Notes: generated by a model from the letters alone, not told the origin. DNA of 43,180 bases from an uncultured Clostridia bacterium (GCA_944349765.1 CALVNN010000002.1:70039-113218); one strand, 5' to 3'; counted from the first letter of the stretch, positions 1-7,776 are shown. Numbers and translations are program-made.

Positions 1-897
1 TGACGGTGCCAGGATATCTGGTTTATATATAAAGCCTGCGGGGCCTCTTGAACTAAAATCCGCCACCTTAAATACACCGCCATCACGACCATCATCCAGT
101 CCACCTACTGTAATTACTCTCGGGCTAACCCCAGGAGACTTTATAGTACGACTTTCTGGACCGCTATTGCCTCCAGCCACAACCACTGTTATACCTGCTT
201 TCCATAGCATCTCCGCACCATTAACTAAAGGGTCATTTTTTGGCAAAGGGTCACTACCAAAACTCATACAAACCACCTTAATATTGTACTCCAAGTGATG
301 TGTATACACCCATTGCATAGCATCTAGCACCTTAAATGCTCCAGCCTCACCATTTCCATTTAATGCTTTTAGGGCAACAAGGCCAGCCTTTGGAGCTACG
401 CCTGCATATTTTCCGTTACTAATAAGACCATTACCTAAAAGAACCCCACTTATAAAGGTTCCGTGACCATTATCATCATATGGTTCTTTTTTGCCATTCA
501 CAAAGTCCACAAACTTAATTATCCTATTTTGCGGAATGCAAAAATCTGGCAAAGGACTTATACCAGTATCAATGACTGCTACATTTATACCTTGCCCTAA
601 ACAATTATCTTGATAAAAATTGTTAATATTCATAATAGCTTTTGCTTTGTTGATAAACGCACATACTGAAGAATTTATTGTTGCGTACTTCACAAAATCC
701 GCTTGTGCTACTTTCTCTAAAGCTGTTAAAGTCGTTTTGACACCTATTGCCTTGATAAAATCAAACACTTTAACCACTTTCATATTATCTCTTATAAGGC
801 TTATGTATTTTAAATCAGTTAGATACACCACGCATTCTATCTCAGAAGCGTTCAAGGCAGTGACCTGATGGAACAATCTTTCGTCTATTTTTCTCAT
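1..897 (-). CDS. Subtilisin-like serine protease (S8 family), 3' end beyond window
   Basis: The reading frame is open to the window edge: 299 residues are visible and the C-terminus is missing. The catalytic Asp lies in VIDTGI (D110), the His in DNGHGT (H145) and the oxyanion Asn in GGNSGP (N244). The Ser motif (GTSMA) should follow just past the edge, after KPDILAPS. No signal peptide or lipobox is visible and about 95 residues precede the catalytic domain, which suggests an intracellular, AprX-like enzyme (inference). The ATG lies one base after the stop of the upstream small gene and has no clear Shine-Dalgarno (SD) site, so translation is probably coupled. The family assignment is secure; substrate and location are unknown. 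Confidence 0.9.
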   Translation of the reverse strand, partial: MRKIDERLFHQVTALNASEIECVVYLTDLKYISLIRDNMKVVKVFDFIKAIGVKTTLTALEKVAQADFVKYATINSSVCAFINKAKAIMNINNFYQDNCLGQGINVAVIDTGISPLPDFCIPQNRIIKFVDFVNGKKEPYDDNGHGTFISGVLLGNGLISNGKYAGVAPKAGLVALKALNGNGEAGAFKVLDAMQWVYTHHLEYNIKVVCMSFGSDPLPKNDPLVNGAEMLWKAGITVVVAGGNSGPESRTIKSPGVSPRVITVGGLDDGRDGGVFKVADFSSRGPAGFIYKPDILAPS

Positions 898-898
898 A

Positions 899-1189
899 CT
901 ATATACTATTTAATATTGAAAGCGCTTGATTGTACATTTGCTCTGGTATCATTGATTTGACACTATTGAGCATATTAATTATTTTGTTTTTATCGAATGT
1001 TCCTTGTTGCTTTTGCCTTGTTACTTCACTTATAAATTCATTCATAAGTGCATTCTGATCCATATCTTTATATTTATCAAATAGCTCCTTAGCCGTATCT
1101 TCAGCCTCTTTTTTGGTCTGTTCATCCATATTATTCAACTCTTTAACTTTTGGATTGGGATTGTTTTCAATAAAATCATTTAAATTCAT
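899..1189 (-). CDS. Small charged helical protein of unknown function
   Basis: A 96-residue soluble protein, rich in K, E, N and Q, with predicted helices throughout and no membrane segment, signal peptide or cysteine. The C-terminal part (MLNSVKSMIPEQMYNQALSI) looks like an amphipathic helical repeat. An AAGGAG site lies about 11 nt before the ATG. It sits directly upstream of the S8 protease with a one-base gap, so the two are probably co-transcribed; a role as partner or substrate adaptor of the protease is only a guess. I do not recognise the family. Confidence 0.75.
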   Translation of the reverse strand: MNLNDFIENNPNPKVKELNNMDEQTKKEAEDTAKELFDKYKDMDQNALMNEFISEVTRQKQQGTFDKNKIINMLNSVKSMIPEQMYNQALSILNSI

Positions 1190-1216
1190 CGCTAAAAATT
1201 TCTCCTTTTTTAACTA

Positions 1217-1244
1217 TTGTATTATATGCAAGCATATATATAAA
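1217..1244 (+). promoter_or_regulatory. Putative promoter with an inverted repeat in the spacer
   Basis: TTGTAT (1217-1222), 16 bp, TATAAA (1239-1244) precedes the plus-strand Q/N-rich gene. The spacer is itself a perfect inverted repeat: TATATGC-AA-GCATATA (1223-1238). The minus-strand gene starts only 28 bp away at 1189, so a protein bound here could affect both directions. The promoter match is moderate. Confidence 0.4.
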
Positions 1245-1275
1245 TGTTGGTATATTTTTAATTAGGAGTGAATTT

Positions 1276-1815
1276 ATGGATTTAAGTAATATGCTTAATC
1301 TTTTTAATCAAAATGCTAATACACAAAATCAGCAAAATCAAATAAATCAAACCACAGCCACCACTCCAAAGCAGAGCTTATATCCCGAGCTTCTAGATGT
1401 CCAAACAAGGACAAACTCAAAAGAAAACTCTAGCGTAAATACAAATGTAACCGCCCAAAGCACTTCAATTTTTCCTAATGATATTTATCATAATAACAAT
1501 AATTCTACAGTAGCATCAACTAGCACACCCCAACCGCCACCGCCTCAAAATAATCAGCCTAGCGGATTTAACCTTCCCTTCAATCTAAATCCTGATATGC
1601 TCAAATTAATTCAACAAATATTACCACTCTTAACAAACAACAATGGAGATAACAAAACAAATATTTTAAGTTCGTTACTAGGTGGTGGCGGAAATCCTTT
1701 AGGAAATCTGTTTGGCAACAACAAAAAAAGTTCTTCTTCCACAGTTTCACAAACTACAGAATCCGAACCTCAAGAGATTGTTATAGATGACCTTATAAGG
1801 GTTGATGATTTTTAA
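1276..1815 (+). CDS. Q/N/P-rich low-complexity protein of unknown function
   Basis: 179 residues. Residues 1-100 are dominated by Q, N, T and S with a run of prolines (PQPPPPQ). A more hydrophobic segment follows (about 100-120, MLKLIQQILPLLT), then a glycine-rich stretch (LLGGGGNPLGNLFG), a serine run and an acidic C-terminus. There is no signal peptide and no enzyme motif. An AGGAG site stands 7 nt before the ATG. It diverges from the protease unit and converges on the ABC ATPase, with the two stop codons overlapping. The composition resembles disordered structural or spore-associated proteins, but nothing here proves that role. Confidence 0.7.
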   Translation: MDLSNMLNLFNQNANTQNQQNQINQTTATTPKQSLYPELLDVQTRTNSKENSSVNTNVTAQSTSIFPNDIYHNNNNSTVASTSTPQPPPPQNNQPSGFNLPFNLNPDMLKLIQQILPLLTNNNGDNKTNILSSLLGGGGNPLGNLFGNNKKSSSSTVSQTTESEPQEIVIDDLIRVDDF

Positions 1816-2456
1816 TCTATAATACCAGCGTGAATTTTTACCATTTCAAAGCCTAAATCAGATACATACTCTCCTTTTTCAGATGATACAATTACCGTAC
1901 ATTCATTCTCTTCAATTAAGATTTGAAGAGCTTTTTTTATGCTTTCAAGCTCATCTTTTGGCAAATCCCATATATTATCGACTAAAAGAATATTGATTTT
2001 TCGCAAATTCAGTCTTGCAAATGCTAATAAGTACCTCTGTACATTGTTAAGCTTTTTAACTTTCATATCGACATTGTTTATCAAGTCAAATTTAGTCAGC
2101 ACGTTATTTATCAATTCTTCACTCTCATATGGTGTCATATTAGAATTTCTTATACTAAGCGCATAAAGCATATTCTCCTTAACGGTCTTATGCTCAAAAA
2201 ATACGCCCTTTTTAGGTACATATCCTACACTTACATCGTATTTATAATCCAATTCTTTTTGATTTTTACCATTGATAAATACATCACCAGTATAGTCTTT
2301 TTCTAGACCTGCTATTATTCTTAAAATACTAGTTTTGCCACTATCTTTCTCACCCAGCAAACAAATTTTTTTACCATCCTCTATTTTAAGACTAACATTA
2401 CATAGTGCATAGTAATCTTTAGTAAATTGTAGGTTAACCTTAGAAAAATCAATCAT
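1812..2456 (-). CDS. Solitary ABC-type ATPase domain with degenerate catalytic motifs
   Basis: About 214 residues with the fold order of an ABC nucleotide-binding domain. Walker A is intact (GEKDSGKTS, about residues 35-43). The other signature elements are altered: the Q-loop Gln is Lys (YVPKKG), LSGGQ is LNNVQ, the catalytic Glu after Walker B is Asn (ILLVDN), and the switch His aligns with Glu (VIVSSEKGE). The protein probably binds ATP but hydrolyses it poorly, if at all (inference). No permease gene is adjacent. I chose the second in-frame ATG (2456) because GAAGGG lies 7 nt before it; the first ATG (2471) has no SD site. Its partner and function are unknown. Confidence 0.8.
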   Translation of the reverse strand: MIDFSKVNLQFTKDYYALCNVSLKIEDGKKICLLGEKDSGKTSILRIIAGLEKDYTGDVFINGKNQKELDYKYDVSVGYVPKKGVFFEHKTVKENMLYALSIRNSNMTPYESEELINNVLTKFDLINNVDMKVKKLNNVQRYLLAFARLNLRKINILLVDNIWDLPKDELESIKKALQILIEENECTVIVSSEKGEYVSDLGFEMVKIHAGIID

Positions 2457-2491
2457 ATAAATTCCCTTCATAACTTTAAAATAATATTTTT

Positions 2492-2520
2492 ATTTTAAAT
2501 TATTTTAATTAAATTGTCAA
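2492..2520 (-). promoter_or_regulatory. Sigma-A-type promoter of the ABC ATPase gene
   Basis: On the minus strand TTGACA (2520-2515), 17 bp, TAAAAT (2497-2492). Transcription would start near 2485, about 30 nt before the chosen start codon. Its -35 lies 5 bp from the -35 of the divergent promoter. Confidence 0.7.
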
Positions 2521-2525
2521 TTGTT

Positions 2526-2554
2526 TTGACTTTGAAAAAATTATATAGTATAAT
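2526..2554 (+). promoter_or_regulatory. Sigma-A-type promoter of the PLP enzyme/acyltransferase operon
   Basis: TTGACT (2526-2531), 17 bp, TATAAT (2549-2554), close to consensus. A small hairpin, CTTAGA-ttttt-TCTAAG (2558-2574), sits at the expected 5' end of the transcript. AAGGAG follows, 9 nt before the ATG. Confidence 0.8.
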
Positions 2555-2593
2555 ACACTTAGATTTTTTCTAAGTAATAAGGAGTTTTTATAT

Positions 2594-3790
2594 ATGGATT
2601 TATTTAAAAAATGCAGAGATTATCACGTTGTTGACGAAGTTATGGAGGCTGGATTGTATCCATATTTTCACGAATTAACTAGTGGACAAGATACCGAAGT
2701 TATAATGGAAGGACATCACGTATATATGCTCGGTTCTAATAATTATTTGGGACTCACCTCAAATAAAGAAGTGATTGAAGCTGGCAAAGCAGCTTTGGAT
2801 AAATATGGATCTGGATGCTCAGGTTCAAGATTTTTAAATGGTACTTTGGATATTCATACCGAGTTTGAAAGAAAATTAGCTAAATTCTTAAACAAAGATG
2901 CATGTATCACCTTTGGTACTGGTTTTCAGACCAATCTAGGCATTATTAGTGCTATTGCTGGCCGTGGTGACTATATTGTCGGCGACAAGGAAAATCACGC
3001 TAGTATTTATGATGGTTGTAGACTAAGTTATGCGAAATTATTAAGATACGAACACAGTGATATGGAGGACTTAGAGCGTCAATTGAAGAGTATCCCAGAA
3101 TCTGCTGGTATATTGATTGTTACTGACGGCGTATTTAGTATGGGTGGTGATATTTGTAAGCTACCTGAGATTGTTAGGCTAGCTAAAAAATATGGTGCTA
3201 GAGTTATGGTTGATGATGCACACGCCTTAGGCGTCATAGGTAATGGCGGTCGTGGTACTGCTGACCACTTCGGTCTAACCGACGATGTAGATATCATAAT
3301 GGGTACTTTTAGTAAATCTCTAGCTAGTCTAGGTGGTTTTATGGCAGCAAGTGATGAAGTAATAAAATTTGTTAAACATACTTCAAGACCTTTTATCTTT
3401 AGTGCAAGTATCCCTCCAGCAAATATAGCTTGTGCTAGTAAAGCTCTAGATATTTTAATCAGAGAGCCTGAAAGAGTTAAACATCTTCAAGATATCGCTG
3501 ATTACGTAAGAGCAGGTTTGAAAGCACGTGGCGTTGATATCCGTGATAGCGAAGCTCCTATTATCCCTATTAATACTTATGATGATGAGGTTACATTCGC
3601 ATTATGCAAGAAATTACTAGAAAATGGTGTATATGTAAATCCTGTTATCTCTCCTGCTGTGCCTGTTGGTCAAGCTATTATTAGAACATCTTACACAGCT
3701 ACCCATACAAAAGAACAAATGGATAAGGCTATGGATATAATCAAAGAAACTATAGAAAATTTTAAGTTAGAGGACGTAAAAAATAAATAA
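2594..3790 (+). CDS. Serine-palmitoyltransferase-like alpha-oxoamine synthase (PLP)
   Basis: 398 residues, the usual length for the alpha-oxoamine synthase family, which condenses an amino acid with an acyl-CoA. Visible family features are H135 (KENHASIYDG, stacks on PLP), D207 and H210 (VMVDDAHALG) and the Schiff-base Lys K241 in GTFSKSLASLGGF. That last motif and the N-terminal YPYF plus GSNNYLGLT resemble bacterial serine palmitoyltransferases more than glycine C-acetyltransferase (Kbl, GTLGKALGG) or BioF. No biotin or threonine genes are nearby. The next gene is a PlsC-like acyltransferase with overlapping stop and start, which supports a lipid role (inference). Many Clostridia carry this subfamily without a proven substrate, so Kbl-like activity remains possible. 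Confidence 0.75.
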   Translation: MDLFKKCRDYHVVDEVMEAGLYPYFHELTSGQDTEVIMEGHHVYMLGSNNYLGLTSNKEVIEAGKAALDKYGSGCSGSRFLNGTLDIHTEFERKLAKFLNKDACITFGTGFQTNLGIISAIAGRGDYIVGDKENHASIYDGCRLSYAKLLRYEHSDMEDLERQLKSIPESAGILIVTDGVFSMGGDICKLPEIVRLAKKYGARVMVDDAHALGVIGNGGRGTADHFGLTDDVDIIMGTFSKSLASLGGFMAASDEVIKFVKHTSRPFIFSASIPPANIACASKALDILIREPERVKHLQDIADYVRAGLKARGVDIRDSEAPIIPINTYDDEVTFALCKKLLENGVYVNPVISPAVPVGQAIIRTSYTATHTKEQMDKAMDIIKETIENFKLEDVKNK

Positions 3791-4530
3791 TGAAACGAAA
3801 CAAAGTAGATAAGAGTAATAGCTTATTACATAGAAATATCTTGTATAAGTTCTTATCTTTTTTGTTATATATACTCGCAATCATTATACTACCCTATCTA
3901 ACGCTTATTAACTATAATATCCGTGTATATGGGAAAAGAAAACTGCGTAAGATAAAAGGTGGTGCCTTAATTACACCTACGCACAACCTGGCCTTAGATT
4001 GTGCTATAACTGGGGCTCAAATATGTTTCCCTCAAAAAATTCCTTATATCGTCACTATGGAAAAAAATCTTAAAATACCAATCATAGGTACAATAATTAA
4101 ATCTTTGCGCGGAATAGGAGTTCCAAATAGTATTAATGCAAAAAGAGAATTCTTAAATACACTAAACAACCTGCTTGAAGCTAATAATTGGATTATACTG
4201 TATCCTGAAGGCAATCTGATTAGCTTTAAAAAAGAGTTGGAACCATTTAAGCGTGGAGCTTTTAAAATGTCTTGTGAAACAAATATCCCCATAATTCCTG
4301 TTGTATATACTTATAGAAAGCCTAAAGGAATATTTGCATTTAGAAAAAAGCCTTATATATCAGGATACATTTTGGACCCACAATATCCTGACCCAAGTCT
4401 TACTAAGGAAGAGCAACACAAAGAATTAAAATTAAGATGTGAGACGCTAATGAATCGTTGTTTTCAAGAAAAAAATGAAACATATTATGATGAAAAAGAT
4501 AGACTTTTTAACATAGAAGATTTATATTAA
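3790..4530 (+). CDS. PlsC-type 1-acyl-glycerol-3-phosphate acyltransferase family protein
   Basis: 246 residues. One hydrophobic segment (about 21-42) anchors the N-terminus to the membrane. The catalytic HX4D is H65-D70 (THNLALD), the glycerophosphate-binding block is YPEGN (138-142, normally FPEGT) and block IV is IPIIPVVY. Family members acylate lysophosphatidate or related lipids. The start overlaps the stop of the PLP enzyme by one base (TAATG) with no strong SD site, so the two are translationally coupled. The acceptor could be an ordinary lysophospholipid or a long-chain base made by the upstream enzyme; the sequence does not decide. Confidence 0.85.
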   Translation: MKRNKVDKSNSLLHRNILYKFLSFLLYILAIIILPYLTLINYNIRVYGKRKLRKIKGGALITPTHNLALDCAITGAQICFPQKIPYIVTMEKNLKIPIIGTIIKSLRGIGVPNSINAKREFLNTLNNLLEANNWIILYPEGNLISFKKELEPFKRGAFKMSCETNIPIIPVVYTYRKPKGIFAFRKKPYISGYILDPQYPDPSLTKEEQHKELKLRCETLMNRCFQEKNETYYDEKDRLFNIEDLY

Positions 4531-4557
4531 AAAAACCACGAAATTCGTGGTTTTTTT
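4531..4557. terminator. Bidirectional intrinsic terminator
   Basis: CCACGA-aat-TCGTGG with an A-run on the left and a T-run on the right, so it can stop transcription from both sides. It separates the plus-strand lipid pair from the minus-strand infC operon. Confidence 0.85.
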
Positions 4558-4581
4558 CATTATACAATTACAAAAAATTTT

Positions 4582-5067
4582 TTAACGCAACTTATTTTCA
4601 CTTTCAGCAGTAGATACTATGTACTGCATAAAATCTTTCATAAGATTTTTATTTTTCTTTTCACACCTAAAATCGTAAACTTTAGGAAGCGTATTATGTT
4701 TTACTATAACAAAAGGCATACTCATATGTAAATTTTTTGCAAATCTATTAAATAGTGTTCTAAAAAATGTATATGTAGGATAATATGCTTCTGCTTCATA
4801 ATATATCTTAACTGAACATGCATTGACTAAAGCTACAAGCATAAGCTCAACCAACATCTGCTCATCTATATCATCAGCACTGACGACTACCACCCTATCA
4901 TATTGTTTATTTAATTCTTTTGGCAAGAGTTTACGACATTTAATTACAGCCTTTAACAAGTTTACATAATCCACCTCTCTTGGTGTATCCATCAGTTTAT
5001 ATATCTTGTCAAATTGCTTCTTTGTTCTAATCAAAACATCTTGTACTACACTAAGCAAATCCATCAT
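4582..5067 (-). CDS. Unknown 161-residue protein coupled to yebC
   Basis: I do not recognise this protein. It has a helical N-terminal third (DLLSVVQDVLIRTKKQFDKIYKLM), then an alternating hydrophobic strand/helix pattern (YDRVVVVSADDIDEQML, LVNACSVKIYYEA) that suggests a small alpha/beta domain, and a basic segment before the C-terminal helix. There is no signal peptide, membrane segment or clear catalytic motif. The ATG overlaps the yebC stop by 4 bases (ATGA) and begins with two Met codons. As the last gene of the infC operon, a link to translation is suggested only by position. Confidence 0.75.
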   Translation of the reverse strand: MMDLLSVVQDVLIRTKKQFDKIYKLMDTPREVDYVNLLKAVIKCRKLLPKELNKQYDRVVVVSADDIDEQMLVELMLVALVNACSVKIYYEAEAYYPTYTFFRTLFNRFAKNLHMSMPFVIVKHNTLPKVYDFRCEKKNKNLMKDFMQYIVSTAESENKLR

Positions 5068-5777
5068 TTTACATTGTGATAAACAGCTTGCACATCGTCT
5101 AGGTCTTCGAGTGCATCAACTAATCCTTCAAATTTAGCAAGGTTTTCGTCATTAAGCTCAATTTGCATACTAGCAACATATTCGACACCACTAGAGGTAA
5201 TTTCAAAGCTTTGTGCTAGAGCATCTCTAACCGTAGACAAGTTCGCAGGGTCGGTATATACTATAATTACGTCATCTAGACACTCGACATCATCAGCACC
5301 AGCCTCCAACGCTATTTCCATAACTTTGTCAAAGTTAAGCTCATCAGTTCCGACCTCAATAACGCCTTTACGATTAAATAAATATCCTACACTATTAGTC
5401 GTGCCAAGACCTGCTCCACGTCTATCAAATATGTGTCGGACTTCTCCAGCTGTACGATTTTTATTGTCTGTAAGACATTTTACCATTACAGCACTGCCAC
5501 CAGGGCCATAACCTTCGTATATAATTTCCTCATAATTGACAGCATCAGTAGCGCCACTTGCTTTTTTGATTGAACGATTGATGGTGTCTGAAGGCATATT
5601 ATTTGCTTTCGCTTTTGCAATTACGTCACTTAATTTACTATTAATAGACGGATCAGGTCCACCCATTTTTACCGCTACAGCGATTTCTCTACCAATTTTG
5701 GTAAAAATCTTACCACGCTCATTATCTGTCTTTTCTTTAGCCCTTTTTATGGTACTCCATTTACTATGACCACTCAT
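5064..5777 (-). CDS. yebC: YebC/PmpR family protein
   Basis: 237 residues with the family's N-terminal signature MSGHSKWSTIKRAK and the GPGGSAVMVKCLTDNKNRT block; length is normal. Members were first described as transcription regulators (PmpR) and have more recently been linked to helping ribosomes translate difficult sequences. Location in an operon with infC, rpmI, rplT and an RNA methylase fits a translation role better (inference). AGGAGG stands 9 nt before the ATG. Confidence 0.95.
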   Translation of the reverse strand: MSGHSKWSTIKRAKEKTDNERGKIFTKIGREIAVAVKMGGPDPSINSKLSDVIAKAKANNMPSDTINRSIKKASGATDAVNYEEIIYEGYGPGGSAVMVKCLTDNKNRTAGEVRHIFDRRGAGLGTTNSVGYLFNRKGVIEVGTDELNFDKVMEIALEAGADDVECLDDVIIVYTDPANLSTVRDALAQSFEITSSGVEYVASMQIELNDENLAKFEGLVDALEDLDDVQAVYHNVK

Positions 5778-5782
5778 TCAAA

Positions 5783-6502
5783 TTACCTCCTTTTTTTAAA
5801 ATCATAAAAATACATAAGTAAAGCCGAACTAACCGCTACATTCAAACTTTCTAATTTTTCATTCATAGGTATACTAAAAGTCAATGAAGTTAAATTCCTA
5901 AACTCTTTAGATACCCCATTGCCCTCATTTCCCATAACAAAAGCAATTCTATCTGGAAAGTCAACGTCAAATATACTTTCACCTTCCATACTTGCTACAA
6001 CAAGCTGCAAGCCATTTTTATTTATAAGGCTAATAGCTTCATCTAACTCACACTCTATTATATTTGTATGAAATACAGCACCCATACTAGCACGAATTAC
6101 TTTAGGGTCGTATTTATCAACACAATTCACAGCAATTATATCTACAAATCCCGCACCTAACGCACTACGAATTATACTCCCCATATTACTTGGGTCTTGT
6201 ACATTATCTAGTATAATACACTTATCAAATACGCTTGTATTAGTATTTTTTTGTTTTAACACTGCTACTAGATTCTGCGGTGTAACTGTAGTAGCTATAG
6301 CCTTTAGGACATTGTCACTTACTAGCTCTACTCCATCTTTTGCTTCAGTGGAAAAAGCCTCAACCAATTCAAATCCTGCCTTAAGAGCCTCATTAAATAG
6401 CTTCTCTCCCTCCACCAAAAATACACCCCTTTGTAAGCGGTGTTTTTTTGTGTGTAACTTCACGACTTCTTTAATTGTTTCATTTTGTCTAGAAGTTATC
6501 AT
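5783..6502 (-). CDS. TrmH/SpoU family RNA 2'-O-methyltransferase
   Basis: 239 residues. The N-terminal part (about 1-90) carries the substrate-binding motif LVEGEKLFNEAL. The SPOUT domain has all three motifs: NVQDPSNMGSIIRSA, AFVMGNEGNGVS and the knot end IPMNEKLESLNVAVSSALLMY. It transfers a methyl group from SAM to a ribose of rRNA or tRNA; the closest well-known type is the YsgA-like enzyme that accompanies rplT in Bacillota. The start lies 5 bp after rplT with no strong SD site, so translation is probably coupled. The target nucleotide is not known. Confidence 0.92.
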   Translation of the reverse strand: MITSRQNETIKEVVKLHTKKHRLQRGVFLVEGEKLFNEALKAGFELVEAFSTEAKDGVELVSDNVLKAIATTVTPQNLVAVLKQKNTNTSVFDKCIILDNVQDPSNMGSIIRSALGAGFVDIIAVNCVDKYDPKVIRASMGAVFHTNIIECELDEAISLINKNGLQLVVASMEGESIFDVDFPDRIAFVMGNEGNGVSKEFRNLTSLTFSIPMNEKLESLNVAVSSALLMYFYDFKKRR

Positions 6503-6507
6503 ATTAT

Positions 6508-6858
6508 TTATTTAGCTTTTTTTACTTGATTTACTAAAGCAACAAAAGTCGCATTATCATTTACTGCCATATCAGCTAAAACTTTACGGTTCAAATCAAT
6601 ATTATTCTTCTTAAGTCCATTCATAAAGTAAGAATATGTGATACCTTCAGCACGACAAGCAGCATTTATTCTTGCTATCCACAATTGACGGAAGTTACGC
6701 TTCTTAAGTCTTCTTCCAACATATGCATATTGACCACTCTTCATTACAGCTTGATTAGCTGATCTGTAAAGTTTTGATCTTGCACCCCAGTAACCTTTGG
6801 CTTGTTTTAATATCTTTCTCTTTTTCTTCTTTGTATTTACGCTCATCTTAATTCTCAT
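6508..6858 (-). CDS. rplT: 50S ribosomal protein L20
   Basis: 116 residues, normal length, with the family blocks [18 protein letters not shown] and [21 protein letters not shown]20 organises 23S rRNA early in assembly and in Bacillota represses its own infC operon through the leader. AAGGAG lies 9 nt before the chosen ATG, and that start aligns with the family N-terminus. Confidence 0.98.
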   Translation of the reverse strand: MRIKMSVNTKKKKRKILKQAKGYWGARSKLYRSANQAVMKSGQYAYVGRRLKKRNFRQLWIARINAACRAEGITYSYFMNGLKKNNIDLNRKVLADMAVNDNATFVALVNQVKKAK

Positions 6859-6876
6859 ACATCACATCTCCTTAAA

Positions 6877-7074
6877 CTACTTTTGAATAAGCGACTTAAT
6901 AGTTTTAGCTTGCTTATCACTACTAAGAGTGCCACCCTTTCTATTTGCTCTCTGTCTTTTGGTATGTTTTTTAGTTAGTATATGACGTCTATTCATTTTA
7001 GAGTAAGTAACGTCACCGTTCTTTTTAACCTTAAAACGCTTTTTAGCGCCAGTTTTTGTCTTCATTTTTGGCAT
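6877..7074 (-). CDS. rpmI: 50S ribosomal protein L35
   Basis: 65 residues, exactly the usual size, beginning MPKMKTKTGAKKRFK as in nearly all L35 proteins, and very basic. It sits in the universal infC-rpmI-rplT order. GGAGAG is present before the ATG. Confidence 0.98.
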   Translation of the reverse strand: MPKMKTKTGAKKRFKVKKNGDVTYSKMNRRHILTKKHTKRQRANRKGGTLSSDKQAKTIKSLIQK

Positions 7075-7095
7075 AATAACTCTCTCCTAATTTAA

Positions 7096-7614
7096 CTATT
7101 TTTTATTATTTTTAGGCACTAAGACCATCAAAAATTTCTTACCATTTTGGACTGCTGGTTTATCAATTACACTGATGTCAGATAATCTTTCTGCAAATTT
7201 ATTCATAAGGTCTATCCCCACTTGAGGGCTTATACGTCCTTGACCATGGCGGATAGTTAAGGTAAACTTAACTTTATTTCCTTCACTTAAAAACTTATAA
7301 GCTCTCTTATACTTAACTTCAAGATCATGTTCTTGAATAGTATAGGATAATTGAACCTCTTTTATCTGGACTACTTGCTGATTTTTTCTCTGCTCTTTTA
7401 GCTTTTTAGATTGTTCAAAGCGATATTTACCATAGTCCATAATCTTGCAGACTGGCTCATTCCCATTATTAGAAATCAGCACCAAATCCAAATCTGCTTC
7501 ATCAGCCTTTTCCATTGCTTCATCCAAACTCACAACCCCAAGTTGTTCTCCTTCGCTAGAGATCAATCTAACCCTAGGACTAGTAATCTGGTCGTTAATT
7601 AATAAATCTTTAAT
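7096..7614 (-). CDS. infC: Translation initiation factor IF-3 with ATT start
   Basis: 172 residues. The frame continues upstream of the TTG at 7566 into KDLLINDQITSPRVRL, which is the conserved IF-3 N-terminus. The codon in the right place is ATT (7614-7612), 6 nt after a perfect AGGAGGGA. A rare AUU start is known for infC in E. coli and Bacillus and lets IF-3 limit its own synthesis. The C-terminal domain (MDYGKYRFEQSKK, FLSEGNKVKFTLTIRHGQ) is intact. IF-3 keeps 30S subunits free and checks the start codon. First gene of its operon. Confidence 0.96.
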   Translation of the reverse strand: MKDLLINDQITSPRVRLISSEGEQLGVVSLDEAMEKADEADLDLVLISNNGNEPVCKIMDYGKYRFEQSKKLKEQRKNQQVVQIKEVQLSYTIQEHDLEVKYKRAYKFLSEGNKVKFTLTIRHGQGRISPQVGIDLMNKFAERLSDISVIDKPAVQNGKKFLMVLVPKNNKK

Positions 7615-7770
7615 ATTAAGTCCCTCCTAAAAAAATGAATTGATATTTAAAAAAGAGAATGGACAAAGTATCCATTCCTCTATCAATAAAAATGAAAAAT
7701 TCATATCAATTGTTAGAACCCGGCAAAACGTATCCGCCCAAGGTGAGAATGTCCACTCTTCTTTAAAAAC
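7615..7770 (-). promoter_or_regulatory. infC operon leader, L20-leader-type attenuator
   Basis: About 155 nt of untranslated leader. Its 3' half holds a terminator-like hairpin (7654-7681): AGAGGAATGGA pairs with TCCATTCTCT, one G bulged, followed by six U. Upstream, CATTCTC (minus strand, 7751-7745) can pair with the same GAGGAATG and so form an antiterminator. AATTGATAT and ATATCAATT flank the hairpin as a further long-range helix. In B. subtilis L20 binds such a leader and favours termination. The position and competing pairings support this call; I cannot fold it here. Confidence 0.7.
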
Positions 7771-7776
7771 AAGATA

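Noticed and set aside
620..868. Plus-strand open frame of 82 codons
   Set aside because: Antisense to the N-terminal part of the S8 protease, with no SD site.
2457..2471. Upstream ATG of the ABC ATPase
   Set aside because: No SD site; GAAGGG is placed correctly for the ATG at 2456.
2594..3790. Annotation as glycine C-acetyltransferase (kbl)
   Set aside because: The PLP loop is GTFSKSLASLGG, not the GTLGKALGG of Kbl, and no threonine dehydrogenase is nearby. Not fully excluded.
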